Counted from the first letter of the stretch, positions 12,901 to 21,576 are shown. The stretch: DNA of 64,000 nt from Polyangium mundeleinium (GCF_028369105.1 NZ_JAQNDO010000001.1:12804501-12868500); one strand, 5' to 3'. The notes: generated by a model from the sequence alone, not told the origin. Program-made: numbers and translations.

Positions 12901-15900
12901 AACAGCGAACCTGCGGCGCCGAACGCGGAGCCCGAGGAAAGCCCGCGCGGACAGGATACCCATCCGCTCTCCTTCGCGCAGCAACGTCTCTGGGTGATCG
13001 AGCAGCTCCTGCCGATGACCGCTGCCCACCATCTGTCGCAATGTGTCCTTCTGCGCGGGCCGCTGAACAGCGATGCGCTCTCGCGGGCCCTGGAGGAGGT
13101 CGCCCGTCGTCACGAGGTGCTGCGTACCACTTTCCACATCGTGGAGGGCGAGCCCGTGCAGCACGTGACCGCACCGTCACCGGTCTCGTTCCGTCGGCTC
13201 GATTTGCGCGACCGGCCCGAGCGTGAGATCCTCGCCCGGGAGCACGCATTCGAGGAGAGTCTGGCACCGTTTGACCTCGAAAGAGGTCCGCTCTTCCGGG
13301 CGCTTCTCATCTTGCTATCCGCAACGGAACATCTGCTGATGCTCACGATGCACCACCTGGTGGCGGACGGCTGGTCCATGGGTGTGCTGCTCAACGAGCT
13401 CACGACCCACTACATGGCGCTCTTGCAGACGGGTCGCGTAGCTGCGCTTCCTGCGCTGCCCCTGCAGTACGGAGACTACGCCCGCCGCCAGCGCGCCTGG
13501 TTGAAAGGGCCGGTGCTCGAGGCCCAGCTCGCATGGTGGCGGCAGCAGCTCGCCGGCCGGCGACCGCTCGATTTACTCACGGATCGGCCCCGACCTGCCA
13601 CGCAGAGTCTCCGCGGCGCCATGCACACCTTCGCCTTTTCCGAGGAGCAGACCCACGAGGTGGAGGCCTTCAGCCGCAGCCAGGGGCTCACGCCCTTCAT
13701 GACGTTCCTGTCGGCATTCTCCGTGCTACTCGGCCGGTACGCACGCCAAAAGGACGTGACCGTGGGCACTCCCGTGGCGGGCCGCAGCCGCACCGAGCTG
13801 GAGGGTATCATCGGCATGTTCGTGAATACCCTCGTGCTGCCCGTCGACCTCTCGGGCCGCCCCACCGGCAGCGAGCTCCTGCGTAAAGTGCGCGAAATCA
13901 CGCTCGGGGCCCAAGCTCACCAGGACGTCCCCTTCGAAAAGCTCGTTGCCGCCCTGGAGCCTCAGCGTGATCTGAGCCGCACGCCGCTCTTTCAAGTGAT
14001 GTTCTCCCTCGAGGCGGGCACGCTGGAGCGGACGAGAGTGGGCGACCTGGAGCTCGAGCGCGTGCCACTCGCCGGGCGCACGGCGCAATTCGATCTCACC
14101 CTGGTGCTTACCCGCCATGCACGAGGTTACAGCGGGGCATTCGAATATTGCGCAGATCTATTCGAGCCAGCCACCGTGGCCGCGCTCGCCCGGCGCTTCA
14201 CCCAGACGACGATGGCTCTGATCCGAGAGCCGGACGTGCCCGTCGACGAACTGCCACTGATCGCCGCGGACGAACGACCGCTCCTGCTGGAGGGCTGCCG
14301 GGGCATATCGATGCCCACACCGACGAGCCCCCTGCCGGCCCTGCTCGCCGCACGCGCCGAGCAGCACCTGGCATCGATGGCGATCGAGCATGGCGCGCGC
14401 ACGCTCCGCTACGGCGAGTTGTGGAGCCAGGTTCATCAGCTTGCCCAGCGGCTACGTGGACTCGGGGTCACCCGTGAGGTTGTCGTCAGCCTGTGCCTCG
14501 AGCGCTCGCCAGAGTTTGTTGTGGCAGCGCTCGCCACCCTCGCTACAGGGGGCTGCTACCTGCCGCTCGACCCCGCCTATCCTGACGCCCGGCTGGAGCT
14601 GCTGCTGGAGGACGCCAACGCGTCCGTGCTCATCACGCACACGGCCCTGAGCAAGCGGTTCGCGACGCAGAGGCTCCGCACCGTGCATATCGATGCCGCG
14701 GAGGAGGTGGTGGCAGAAGCGCTCGCCAACGAGCCTGCGCCGCCCCGGCTGGAGCAACCCCTGGCCGAACAAGCGGCCTATATTATCTATACTTCGGGCT
14801 CTACCGGCACGCCCAAGGGTGTCGTCGTCCCGCACGGGGCTCTGCTCAACCATGCCCAAGCCATGGTGATGCATTATGGCCTGGGGCCCAGCGATCGCGT
14901 ACTTCAATTTGCATCGTTCGCCTTCGACGTGGCCATCGAGGAGCTGTATCCTTCGCTGCTCGCAGGCGCGACGGTGGTGCTGTGGCCGGATCGGCTCAGC
15001 GCCCCCATCCCCGAGTTCGTGCGCTTTCTGGCACGCGAGCGGATCACCGTGGCCAACCTCCCCGCGCCCTACTGGCATGCGTGGGTCGAGGCCCTCGTGC
15101 GGGATCCTGCATGCGCTCCCCCGCCGTCGCTGCGGCTCGTGATCGCTGGCAGCCAGGCTGTATCCGCCACGAAGCTCGCCGCGTGGCGCGAGCTTGCACC
15201 GGACGTGCGCTGGATGAACGCTTATGGCCCCACCGAGGCCACCATCACCGCCACCTTGCATGAGCCCCCTGCAGGGCCTCGTGAGCCGCAGGCGAACGTC
15301 CCCATCGGCCGCCCCATCGCCAACGTCGAGCTCTACGTACTGGACGACCAGCTCCGCCTCGTACCGCCTGGAATCGCAGGCGAGATCTTCCTGGGTGGCG
15401 AGGGATTGGCCCGCGGCTACCGTCGACGTCCGGACGCGACGGCGGCGGCCTTTCTGCCCCATCCCTTTTCGCGTACGCCGGGCGCGCGGCTTTATCGGAC
15501 GGGCGACCGAGGCCGCTACCGGCACGATGGGCAGGTCGAATTCCTGGGGCGCATGGACCGGCAGGTGAAGGTGCGCGGCTTCCGCGTGGAGCTCGCGGAA
15601 GTGGAGCTCGCCCTGGGGCAGCTGGCCGGGGTGGCCGAGGCGGCCGTATTGTACCGTGAGGGCCCTGGGGGCGATGGTCGATTGGAAGCCTTCGTCGAGC
15701 CGGTGGCTTCCGAACCGCTCACCGAGCAGGTGCTGCGCGAACGGGTCCGGATGTACTTGCCGTCGCACCTCGTGCCCGCTGTCCTCAACGTGCTCGAGCA
15801 GATGCCACGCACGCCGGGCGGCAAGCCAGACCGGCAGGCGCTGCTTTCGCTCCCGCCAAGGGAACAGGACCCCAATGCCCAGGTGGAGCCGGACGGCGCT

Positions 15901-17490
15901 GTCGAGCGGGCGCTCGCCCGGATCTGGGGCGAGGTTCTCGGGGTGCAGCATGCCGGGCTTCACGATGACTTCTTCCTCGTGGGAGGCGATTCGCTGTTAG
16001 CCATCCGGCTGGTGGCACGTGCCCGCGAGCAGGGCTTCCAGCTCTCCGTGAGGGACGTCTTCGAGCGCCCCACGATCGCCGCGCTTGCAGCGCACATTGG
16101 GCAGCGCGCGCTGGTGGCCACGACCGAGGCGCCGACGGGCCCCGACTTCCCGCTGGCGCCCGGACAGCAGCGATTCTTCGAGCATCCGCACGAAAACCTG
16201 CACCACTGGAACCGCGCACTCCTGGTGGAGGTCGAGGAGGAACTGGACGCTGAACCGCTCCGCGAGGCGGTACGTCAGGTGGAACGGCACCACGAGGCGC
16301 TTCGATTGCGCTTCCACCGTAATGCGGATGGCATGCGCCAGAGCCCGGTCGAGACCGCCGAGCAGATCCCCTTCTCCCGGAGCGATCTCTCCGCGACACC
16401 GACCGCGGAGCTCGGGAGCGCCATCGAAGCGGCGGCAGCGCGGGAGCAGACAACCCTGCACCTCGAGCACGGGCCGCTATGGAAGGTGACGCTCATGGAA
16501 CTGGGCCCGAGCCATGGCCAGCGCCTGCTCGTGATCGCCCACTTTCTGGTGGCGGATGCCTTCTCGTGGACGCTGCTGCTGGAGGATCTGCAGGCAGCAT
16601 ATCGCTGGATCCGCCGAGGTGAGCCTGTACGGCTGCCGCTGACCACAGTCCCCTTTTATGCATGGGCTGAGCAGATCATGGCCTACAGCGAAAGCGCGCA
16701 AGCTCGGCACGAGCTCGAGTATTGGCGGGAGGAGCTCGGCGGACCGGTGGCGGCCCTGCCGCTCGATACTCCGTCTGGCGCCAACACGGAGGCTTCGCTG
16801 CGCGTGGTGTATGCGCGGCTCTTCAACGCGGACGCGCGCATCCTGGTGCACGATCTGCCCGCAACGCTACAGGTGGACGTGGAGTCCGTGCTCTTGTGGG
16901 CGCTGGCACGGGTGCTTTGCGCCTGCACGGACGGAGCGCCGGTCCTTGTCGACCTGGGGCGCCATGGCCGACAGGCCTCGTTGACGGGGCTGGAGGTATC
17001 TCGCACGATCGGTTGCTTTACGAGCGATAGCCCCTTCCGCCTGGAGCTGCCCGAGGGGGACACGTTCGAGTCCCTCCGCGCCCTGGACGCACGGCGGCAG
17101 CGCATGCCACATCGCGGCTTTGGCTACGGCTTACTTCGCTACCTCTGCCAGGACCAGGAGGTGGCGCGGGAAGCGCGCGCCCTACCTTGCGCTACCGTGA
17201 GCTTCGATTACCTCGGCGCGCAGCCCCCCGTCGCAACGGCCGGCTTCAAGCTGGCGCTCGAATCCAGCGGCCCGGATCGCTGCCCCGTCTCACCGCGCAC
17301 GCATCAGCTCCAGATCATCGTCGCTGCGCAGGCCGAGACAGGTCTGGAAATACAATGGCGCTACAGCGAGGCCCTGCATCGGCGTATTACGATAGAAAAG
17401 CTGGCCGAGCGCTACTGCACCGTGCTAGGGGATCTGGCCAGTCAATTTCGCGAGTCTTATGTCCTCGCCACAAATGGAACACCACAATGA
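9901..17490 (+). CDS. Hybrid PKS-NRPS: KS-AT-ACP-C-A-PCP-E-like
   Basis: One polyketide module followed by one peptide module, 2529 residues. The ketosynthase (about 10-435) keeps Cys181 in TACSTS, His317 in HGTGTPLG and His357 in KGNLGH. The acyltransferase (about 530-810) has Ser630 in GHSLGE and HAFH at 726-729, the signature usual for malonyl-CoA. ACP Ser is 962. The condensation domain has HHLVADG at 1151, the A domain loop TSGSTGTPKG starts at 1631, and PCP Ser is 2031. The A pocket reads about DVENVAAITK; Glu at the third position hints at a basic residue, weakly. The last 450 residues match epimerisation domains (SRTIGCFTS, VSFDYLG, GYGLLRYL), but the HHxxxD motif reads His2214-Phe2215. 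There is no KR, DH or TE, so a beta-keto group should be kept and the release step is unexplained. Confidence 0.96.
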   Translation: MTDQHNDFATEGVAIIGLSLHFPGARSAEQFWENLHKGVESISVWKEEELLRAGVDAQMLRDPNYVPAAGMIDGVASFDAEFFDCTPREAELMDPQHRHFLECAWEALEDAGCDPSRYPGRIGVFAGAGTSGYLLNIQAAYGLPPEQILQLSMGSFSDYLTTRLSYKLDLRGPSMAVQTACSTSLVAVHLACLHLLAGQCEVALAGGVTLRAAEAGGYLYQEGGIFSPDGHCRPFDARARGTVEGNGVGVVVLKRLEDALADGDPIRAVIRGTAINNDGAQKAGFTAPSVQGQSEVIALAQAMAEVDPETITYIEAHGTGTPLGDPIEVAAICQAFQRRTQAKGFCALGSVKGNLGHLDAAAGVAGLIKTVLALQHRQLPPTLHLEFPNPNIDFERSPLRLQTALTEWRTPGFPRRAGVSSFGIGGTNAHVVLEEAPPLPREPALPARPWLLVLSARSTSALERMSHRLAEYIHHHELDLAGVSHTLMAGRRLFPHRRALVCQDLTEAVAALEGAAPHRVYTTVQESTRREVVFLFPGQGAQRVNMARGLYEQEPVFRQQVDRCAELLRLHLDGMDLRATVFPEPARREQAEAELLQTRLAQPALFTIEVALADLLERWGVRPAAMIGHSLGEYVAAYRAGVFSLEDALRMVAMRGALMQRLPTGGMLSVQLPAHELEPLLGPQLSLAAVNGPSLSVAAGPHEALDQLREQLAACGVHSTLLRTSHAFHSWMVEPALAPFAAELRRLRLRPPTVPFISNLSGTWIRPEDATDPHYWTRHLRETVRFGDGLRQLFQQPDRVLLEVGPGNALSTLALRHPERPSTQPVVSLMSLRHSSTTDLHVATEALGRLWAEGVPVDPVGYHGGAPPRRVSLPTYPFERRRYWIDPPRGPRIAPPAAARPEPEDHASGPRDPSGCARPPLEVPYVAPRTAIERRVADIWRECFGYAEIGVDDDLFALGGDSLLATQLLARLRETMAPALSMRELFDTPTIAGIARRISTNSEPAAPNAEPEESPRGQDTHPLSFAQQRLWVIEQLLPMTAAHHLSQCVLLRGPLNSDALSRALEEVARRHEVLRTTFHIVEGEPVQHVTAPSPVSFRRLDLRDRPEREILAREHAFEESLAPFDLERGPLFRALLILLSATEHLLMLTMHHLVADGWSMGVLLNELTTHYMALLQTGRVAALPALPLQYGDYARRQRAWLKGPVLEAQLAWWRQQLAGRRPLDLLTDRPRPATQSLRGAMHTFAFSEEQTHEVEAFSRSQGLTPFMTFLSAFSVLLGRYARQKDVTVGTPVAGRSRTELEGIIGMFVNTLVLPVDLSGRPTGSELLRKVREITLGAQAHQDVPFEKLVAALEPQRDLSRTPLFQVMFSLEAGTLERTRVGDLELERVPLAGRTAQFDLTLVLTRHARGYSGAFEYCADLFEPATVAALARRFTQTTMALIREPDVPVDELPLIAADERPLLLEGCRGISMPTPTSPLPALLAARAEQHLASMAIEHGARTLRYGELWSQVHQLAQRLRGLGVTREVVVSLCLERSPEFVVAALATLATGGCYLPLDPAYPDARLELLLEDANASVLITHTALSKRFATQRLRTVHIDAAEEVVAEALANEPAPPRLEQPLAEQAAYIIYTSGSTGTPKGVVVPHGALLNHAQAMVMHYGLGPSDRVLQFASFAFDVAIEELYPSLLAGATVVLWPDRLSAPIPEFVRFLARERITVANLPAPYWHAWVEALVRDPACAPPPSLRLVIAGSQAVSATKLAAWRELAPDVRWMNAYGPTEATITATLHEPPAGPREPQANVPIGRPIANVELYVLDDQLRLVPPGIAGEIFLGGEGLARGYRRRPDATAAAFLPHPFSRTPGARLYRTGDRGRYRHDGQVEFLGRMDRQVKVRGFRVELAEVELALGQLAGVAEAAVLYREGPGGDGRLEAFVEPVASEPLTEQVLRERVRMYLPSHLVPAVLNVLEQMPRTPGGKPDRQALLSLPPREQDPNAQVEPDGAVERALARIWGEVLGVQHAGLHDDFFLVGGDSLLAIRLVARAREQGFQLSVRDVFERPTIAALAAHIGQRALVATTEAPTGPDFPLAPGQQRFFEHPHENLHHWNRALLVEVEEELDAEPLREAVRQVERHHEALRLRFHRNADGMRQSPVETAEQIPFSRSDLSATPTAELGSAIEAAAAREQTTLHLEHGPLWKVTLMELGPSHGQRLLVIAHFLVADAFSWTLLLEDLQAAYRWIRRGEPVRLPLTTVPFYAWAEQIMAYSESAQARHELEYWREELGGPVAALPLDTPSGANTEASLRVVYARLFNADARILVHDLPATLQVDVESVLLWALARVLCACTDGAPVLVDLGRHGRQASLTGLEVSRTIGCFTSDSPFRLELPEGDTFESLRALDARRQRMPHRGFGYGLLRYLCQDQEVAREARALPCATVSFDYLGAQPPVATAGFKLALESSGPDRCPVSPRTHQLQIIVAAQAETGLEIQWRYSEALHRRITIEKLAERYCTVLGDLASQFRESYVLATNGTPQ

Positions 17491-18395
17491 AAATTGAGCT
17501 CGTCGAAGACGATGCGGCCCTTCATGATTGGGTCGACGTTGTGAACACTGCGGACGTGTGGGGAATACCCTCGTTCGAGGACGCACGTTATCTGCGCGGC
17601 CTCGACGCAGCTCGACGGGATTATGTGTTGCGGCTGGATGGTCAGGCGGTGGGTGCCGCCTTCGTCCGGCCTCCTGGCGGCGGAAGTCAGGAGCCGTGCG
17701 GGGTGGCGAGCATCTGGGTGCGGCCCGGGCACCGGCGCCGAGGCGTAGGCTCGGCCATGCACCGCGAGCTTTCCGAGCACGCGCGCCGGCTCGGGTTACA
17801 CGAGCTCGAGATCGAGGCCCAAGAGAGTGTAGCGGATGCCTGCGCTTACTTGGAGCGGCGCGGCTACAAGGAAGTGGGACGCCACGCTGAGCTGGTACTG
17901 GAGCTTGATTCCGTAGCCATGCCGGAGATCCGGCCGCCCGCCGGCATCACCATCGTCACCCGGGCGGAGCGGCCCGACCTGTTACCCGACATGTACCGAG
18001 TGGCGCTGGAAGCCATTCCCGACATGCCGGTGGACGAAGCGGATGAAGTGGGCTCCTTCGAGGAATGGCTCGCCACGGACATGGACAGGCCTATCCACAC
18101 GCATGACCTGACGTTCATCGCTTTACATGGCGAGGAGGCGGTGGGTTACGCTGTGCTACAACGTGGCCGAGATGGGGTGGCGTTCCACAGCCTCACGGGC
18201 GTGCGGCGTGCATGGCGCGGGCGGGGCATTGCCAGCGCGCTCAAGCGTGCACAAGTGGCAGGCGCGAAGCAAGCTGGCTTCCGGCGTCTGGTGACGGAGA
18301 ACATCGTTGGGAACGCCCCGATCCGGCACCTCAACGAGTTGATGGGCTACAAGCCCTACGCGGGCGCCATCATCTTCCGCGGTCCGCTCCTGTAA
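17487..18395 (+). CDS. Tandem GNAT-family N-acetyltransferase
   Basis: The 302-residue protein starts at an ATG that overlaps the PKS-NRPS stop in ATGA, so the two are translationally coupled. Two GNAT folds are visible. The first, about residues 1-140, has the acetyl-CoA loop motif RPGHRRRGVGSAM. The second, about 155-302, has RRAWRGRGIASALKRAQ followed by ENIVGNAPIRHLNELMGY. Tandem GNAT proteins include mycothiol synthase and antibiotic acetyltransferases. Here the tight coupling suggests N-acylation of the peptide product, or self-protection by acetylating it; either is inference. The substrate cannot be read from the sequence. Confidence 0.88.
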   Translation: MKIELVEDDAALHDWVDVVNTADVWGIPSFEDARYLRGLDAARRDYVLRLDGQAVGAAFVRPPGGGSQEPCGVASIWVRPGHRRRGVGSAMHRELSEHARRLGLHELEIEAQESVADACAYLERRGYKEVGRHAELVLELDSVAMPEIRPPAGITIVTRAERPDLLPDMYRVALEAIPDMPVDEADEVGSFEEWLATDMDRPIHTHDLTFIALHGEEAVGYAVLQRGRDGVAFHSLTGVRRAWRGRGIASALKRAQVAGAKQAGFRRLVTENIVGNAPIRHLNELMGYKPYAGAIIFRGPLL

Positions 18396-18402
18396 TCTCG
18401 AA

Positions 18403-19338
18403 TCACTCCGTCGGCATGGAGGCGGCGTCCTCCGACTCTCCGCCGCTCGCGATGCGCAGGCCCACGTGGCGCCGCGCTTGCAAATAGCCCACCCGGGCCG
18501 CCGCCCACGCGGCCCGCGCAGACCACCACCAGTAGTTGAGCGTAATCGACATCTCCAGTGCGCGCACGTGGTGCCACCAACCGCACGGCACGAAGATGAC
18601 ATCTCCTGGATCCAGATCGCCCTGCAGCGGCCGGGCCTGGCGGAAGCTCGGGTAGCGGCCATAATCCGGCCGCTCCACGTCCACCGGACTGAAGAGGACC
18701 ACGGGCAGCTCTGCGGAGTTGGCGTACAGCGCGGCGGCGTCCCCGGGCGCAAAAAGCGTCCACCGCTTGCGCCCGTACACCTGTACGTTGAAGTTCTCGT
18801 GCCGATCATAATGGACGGTCGACACGGTGCCGGCGGGCCCCAGCCAGAAGCCAGGCCGCAGGCACAGCCACCGCCGCAGTTGTGCCGGATAATGGTTCGG
18901 CACGCCAAGCTGCTCGTGCAGGGGCTCGATGTCCGCGTTGAGCTCCTGGGCGTCCTCGAAAATGTTGGCATAGGTGATGTAGCAGCTACCCGGCGCTTCC
19001 AGCCCAGCCTCCATGTGCTCGATGACGGCACGCAATGACTCGCGGCTGTAATAGCGGTTGCGCAGAAACGCCATGGGGTCTGTCGTTGCGACGCCGCTGC
19101 GCCAGCGCTCGACCACGATAGACCGGTCCCCGTAGCGCTCCTTGAAGAACGTCGGCGACCAGCGGCGGCAGGCCGGCCACGACCGAGTCATGCCCGAAAT
19201 GATGAAGGGCCGCTCCCTCCCTTCCGGCCGTGCGAGCCGCGCAGCCGCTTCGCTGGCCGATAGTCGCTCGAGTGGCTGGGCTGGCGGAGGCTCGTGTGAA
19301 AAGCCCGCGTCAGAAGCGAAGAGAGAGTTCATGACCAT
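18403..19338 (-). CDS. Cupin_8/JmjC-type Fe(II)/2-oxoglutarate hydroxylase
   Basis: This 311-residue protein has the JmjC/cupin_8 layout. The metal triad is probably His176-x-Asp178 (VHYDRH) with His256 or His257 in CGWWHHV, and Lys191 in YGRKRW is the usual 2-oxoglutarate contact. The N-terminal phrase RPFIISGMTRSWPA is typical of the family. Family members hydroxylate proteins, or amino acids bound to carrier proteins. Its place beside the NRPS suggests beta-hydroxylation of a bound residue or of the finished peptide (inference). It is the last of three minus-strand genes. The chosen start overlaps the preceding gene by 29 bases; a downstream Met at residue 3 is an alternative. The gene converges on the GNAT gene with a 7-base gap. 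Confidence 0.85.
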   Translation of the reverse strand: MVMNSLFASDAGFSHEPPPAQPLERLSASEAAARLARPEGRERPFIISGMTRSWPACRRWSPTFFKERYGDRSIVVERWRSGVATTDPMAFLRNRYYSRESLRAVIEHMEAGLEAPGSCYITYANIFEDAQELNADIEPLHEQLGVPNHYPAQLRRWLCLRPGFWLGPAGTVSTVHYDRHENFNVQVYGRKRWTLFAPGDAAALYANSAELPVVLFSPVDVERPDYGRYPSFRQARPLQGDLDPGDVIFVPCGWWHHVRALEMSITLNYWWWSARAAWAAARVGYLQARRHVGLRIASGGESEDAASMPTE

Positions 19339-20716
19339 CCTTACGAAGCAGCGTTTCCTGCGAGGTTACCTCGATCTGCAAGCCGAACAGCTCGGCGGCT
19401 AGGTCGCGTAGCTTGGGGCCGAAGATCTTCGGCACGTCCACGCCCACGAGCTGCAGCGGCGTCGGCGTGTGGCCGAGGGCGAGGTCGATGCGGTGCTGCA
19501 TCGTCTCGAAGAGCCACAGCGAAGCGCGCTCGAGGGCGAAATAGTCCGCGAGCGCATCGGCAAAGGCGCGAAGCGTAGGCGAATCTTGACGGAAGCGGCC
19601 GAGAAAAGCGACCAGCGCCTCCGCGTGCCCGGGCGGGGGAACGGCCAGCGACTCTGCGCGTGCATACGCCCAGGCGAACCCCTCGGCGCCCATGCTCAAG
19701 CGCTCCTCCTCGAGCTCGTCACGGAATTGCCTGAGCCCCTCCAGCACGCGCTGTCTCGCTTGAGAACCCGCGTAGGCCACCTCGCGCGCCAGGGAGCTGG
19801 TCTGCATGGTACGCTGATCGAAGTCTATCGCCGCCTGTGCCAGCGCGCCCATATCCTGCCACCCAGGCGCATCCACCAGCCGCGCCAGGTCGTACGATTG
19901 CAGTGTCGAGCGCAGGCCGAAATCGTACTTGTGGATGTCCATCGCCATCAGCAGGTTGAAATATTCCAACGCGCCGGGCTCGAGGAGCCGAGCCATGAGC
20001 GCGGTGTCGTAATCACTCGTGCAATGACCATAGAGGATGATGCGAAACGTTTCCTCGACCATGGCAGGCGTCCCGGCGCACACGCTGTGACGGCCGATGA
20101 AGAGATCGTTCCCCTCGGAGAAGGCGAAGAGGGTCGCCGGATCCAGGGGAGAAACGCTGTGGTACACGCCGGCGGCGAACGCCATGAGCGCCTGGTTGTC
20201 CGCCACTCGATTGAGGCCGAGCATGATCTTGTAGATGACCGCCACCATGGCCGGGATCTCGCCGTCCGCCAATGGATGGTGGGCGCGCCGCAGCAGGTAC
20301 GCCGGCAGCATCAATCCGAGGCGGCTCACCTTCCACACGTCCGTGAGGCTCAGCGGAGCCTCGGCTCGCCCGCGCTCGCGGTGCTTCACGTAAAGTTCGC
20401 GCAGCAGGGCCATTCCTCCCGCCACCTCGCTCCAGTGCTGGGTGACCTGCCGCAACGCCGAGACATTCATGGGCAGTGGATGCCTGTGTCGCGACCCTGC
20501 GTAGGGGCAGGTCCGCATCTCCATGGGCACCCCCTCCAGATACCTGCGTGGAGCGGTGCCCTCGCCGAGCGGACGGGCCTCGTCGTCGCGATAACGCACG
20601 AGGGTGCCCAAGTAGGACGTCCAAAAATATTCCGGCGCCTCCAGCACGGCCGGTCCATACTCCAGGCCGAAGGGGGCCTCGTCCAGATCCGTCAAATCCT
20701 GCACGGGTTCGCTCAC
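19310..20716 (-). CDS. Unrecognised 468-residue protein in the biosynthetic cluster
   Basis: I do not recognise the family. The protein looks soluble and mostly helical, without a signal peptide or membrane segments. A CPYAG motif lies near residue 70, a helical block around LADGEIPAMVAVIYKIM near 150, and a conserved-looking stretch FSEGNDLFIGRHSVCAG near 215. His and Asp residues are spread through it, but no metal-site pattern can be named. Its ATG overlaps the stop of the Asp/Asn hydroxylase gene in ATGA, and its 3' end overlaps the JmjC gene, so the three are almost certainly one operon. An accessory or tailoring role in the same pathway is the reasonable inference; no chemistry can be proposed. 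Confidence 0.85.
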   Translation of the reverse strand: MSEPVQDLTDLDEAPFGLEYGPAVLEAPEYFWTSYLGTLVRYRDDEARPLGEGTAPRRYLEGVPMEMRTCPYAGSRHRHPLPMNVSALRQVTQHWSEVAGGMALLRELYVKHRERGRAEAPLSLTDVWKVSRLGLMLPAYLLRRAHHPLADGEIPAMVAVIYKIMLGLNRVADNQALMAFAAGVYHSVSPLDPATLFAFSEGNDLFIGRHSVCAGTPAMVEETFRIILYGHCTSDYDTALMARLLEPGALEYFNLLMAMDIHKYDFGLRSTLQSYDLARLVDAPGWQDMGALAQAAIDFDQRTMQTSSLAREVAYAGSQARQRVLEGLRQFRDELEEERLSMGAEGFAWAYARAESLAVPPPGHAEALVAFLGRFRQDSPTLRAFADALADYFALERASLWLFETMQHRIDLALGHTPTPLQLVGVDVPKIFGPKLRDLAAELFGLQIEVTSQETLLRKDGHELSLRF

Positions 20717-21576
20717 GCCCCACCTCCTGCCGCGCTGCTCGAGCTACCGATCGGGTCCACTGCCCACGTGGGCAGGAAGCCTTGCATTACGTGCTCCCCG
20801 ACGATCGGGGCGAGCGTCGCAATCACCTCACGCTCCACGGCTGTGAGCAGCGGATGCCAGAGATCCACAATCAAGCACACCCGCGGCTGGTCGCTACGGT
20901 TCCATACCTCATGCTGAAACGTATCGTCGAACACAACACAGTGACCTTCTTCCCACACGCGCGTCTCACCACCGACGCGGATGGCACAATCTGGCGGGAT
21001 GATCAGGCCCAGGTGGCAGGTGAGCTTGAAGTTGGCCGAGTCGTGATGAGGAGGTACGCTCACGCCGGGAGCGATCACCGAAAAGAGGAATGCGCCGCCC
21101 GGGCTCATGTACGGCTCCAGCTCATCCAGCAGCGCGGCGGATTGGGGGCTGCGCACGCAGCTCTCCGCGATTCGCTCGCCGCCCTTCGCTTGCAGGTAGA
21201 ACGTGCCCCAGTCCTGCGCCCGGAGGTGCGCGAAGCGGTCGGGATGCTCGTCCAGATAGGGCCGCAAATCCTCTGGAGTGACGACCTTCAGATACTCCTC
21301 GCGTAAGCGGGGCGCCGCCCGCTCCAGCGTCTCCACGGCCTCACGCAACGTTACGTGCTCCAAGGGATCCACGTAGGGCGTGCGCGTGAGCCCCGGGAAG
21401 AAAAAAAGGTTGGGACGTTGGTAGGTCGGCAGCTCCGGGAGCGGCGCTCCGCCGAAGTTGATGCGGAGGCACTCCTCGAGACGGGCAAGCTCCGAAGGGG
21501 GGTAGCGATGCCGGAACCCCTCCATCAACTGCGACACGGCGTCCAAGGCTCGGGCCGACGTAGAGTTCAAGCTCAT
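20713..21576 (-). CDS. Aspartyl/asparaginyl beta-hydroxylase family oxygenase
   Basis: The C-terminal half (about 120-245 of 287) follows the Asp/Asn beta-hydroxylase pattern closely: VPPHHDSANFKL with His177 and Asn182, CHLGLIIP, the RVGGETRVWEEG strand, FDDTFQHEVWN with His222, and Arg232 before DLWHP. His177 and His222 are the expected two Fe(II) ligands, and Arg232 should bind 2-oxoglutarate. The family hydroxylates Asp, Asn or His side chains on proteins, and several cluster-encoded members act on NRPS-bound residues. It is the first gene of a three-gene minus-strand unit and is divergent from the MATE exporter. The predicted role is beta-hydroxylation of a residue of the NRPS product; which residue is unknown. 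Confidence 0.9.
   Translation of the reverse strand: MSLNSTSARALDAVSQLMEGFRHRYPPSELARLEECLRINFGGAPLPELPTYQRPNLFFFPGLTRTPYVDPLEHVTLREAVETLERAAPRLREEYLKVVTPEDLRPYLDEHPDRFAHLRAQDWGTFYLQAKGGERIAESCVRSPQSAALLDELEPYMSPGGAFLFSVIAPGVSVPPHHDSANFKLTCHLGLIIPPDCAIRVGGETRVWEEGHCVVFDDTFQHEVWNRSDQPRVCLIVDLWHPLLTAVEREVIATLAPIVGEHVMQGFLPTWAVDPIGSSSSAAGGGA

Noticed and set aside
17187-17486. Longer start for the tandem-GNAT gene
   Set aside because: This stretch is a shadow of the PKS-NRPS in another frame; the ATGA overlap at 17487 is the natural start.
16120-17490. Thioesterase domain at the end of the PKS-NRPS
   Set aside because: No GxSxG motif or alpha/beta-hydrolase pattern is present; the landmarks are those of an E/C domain.
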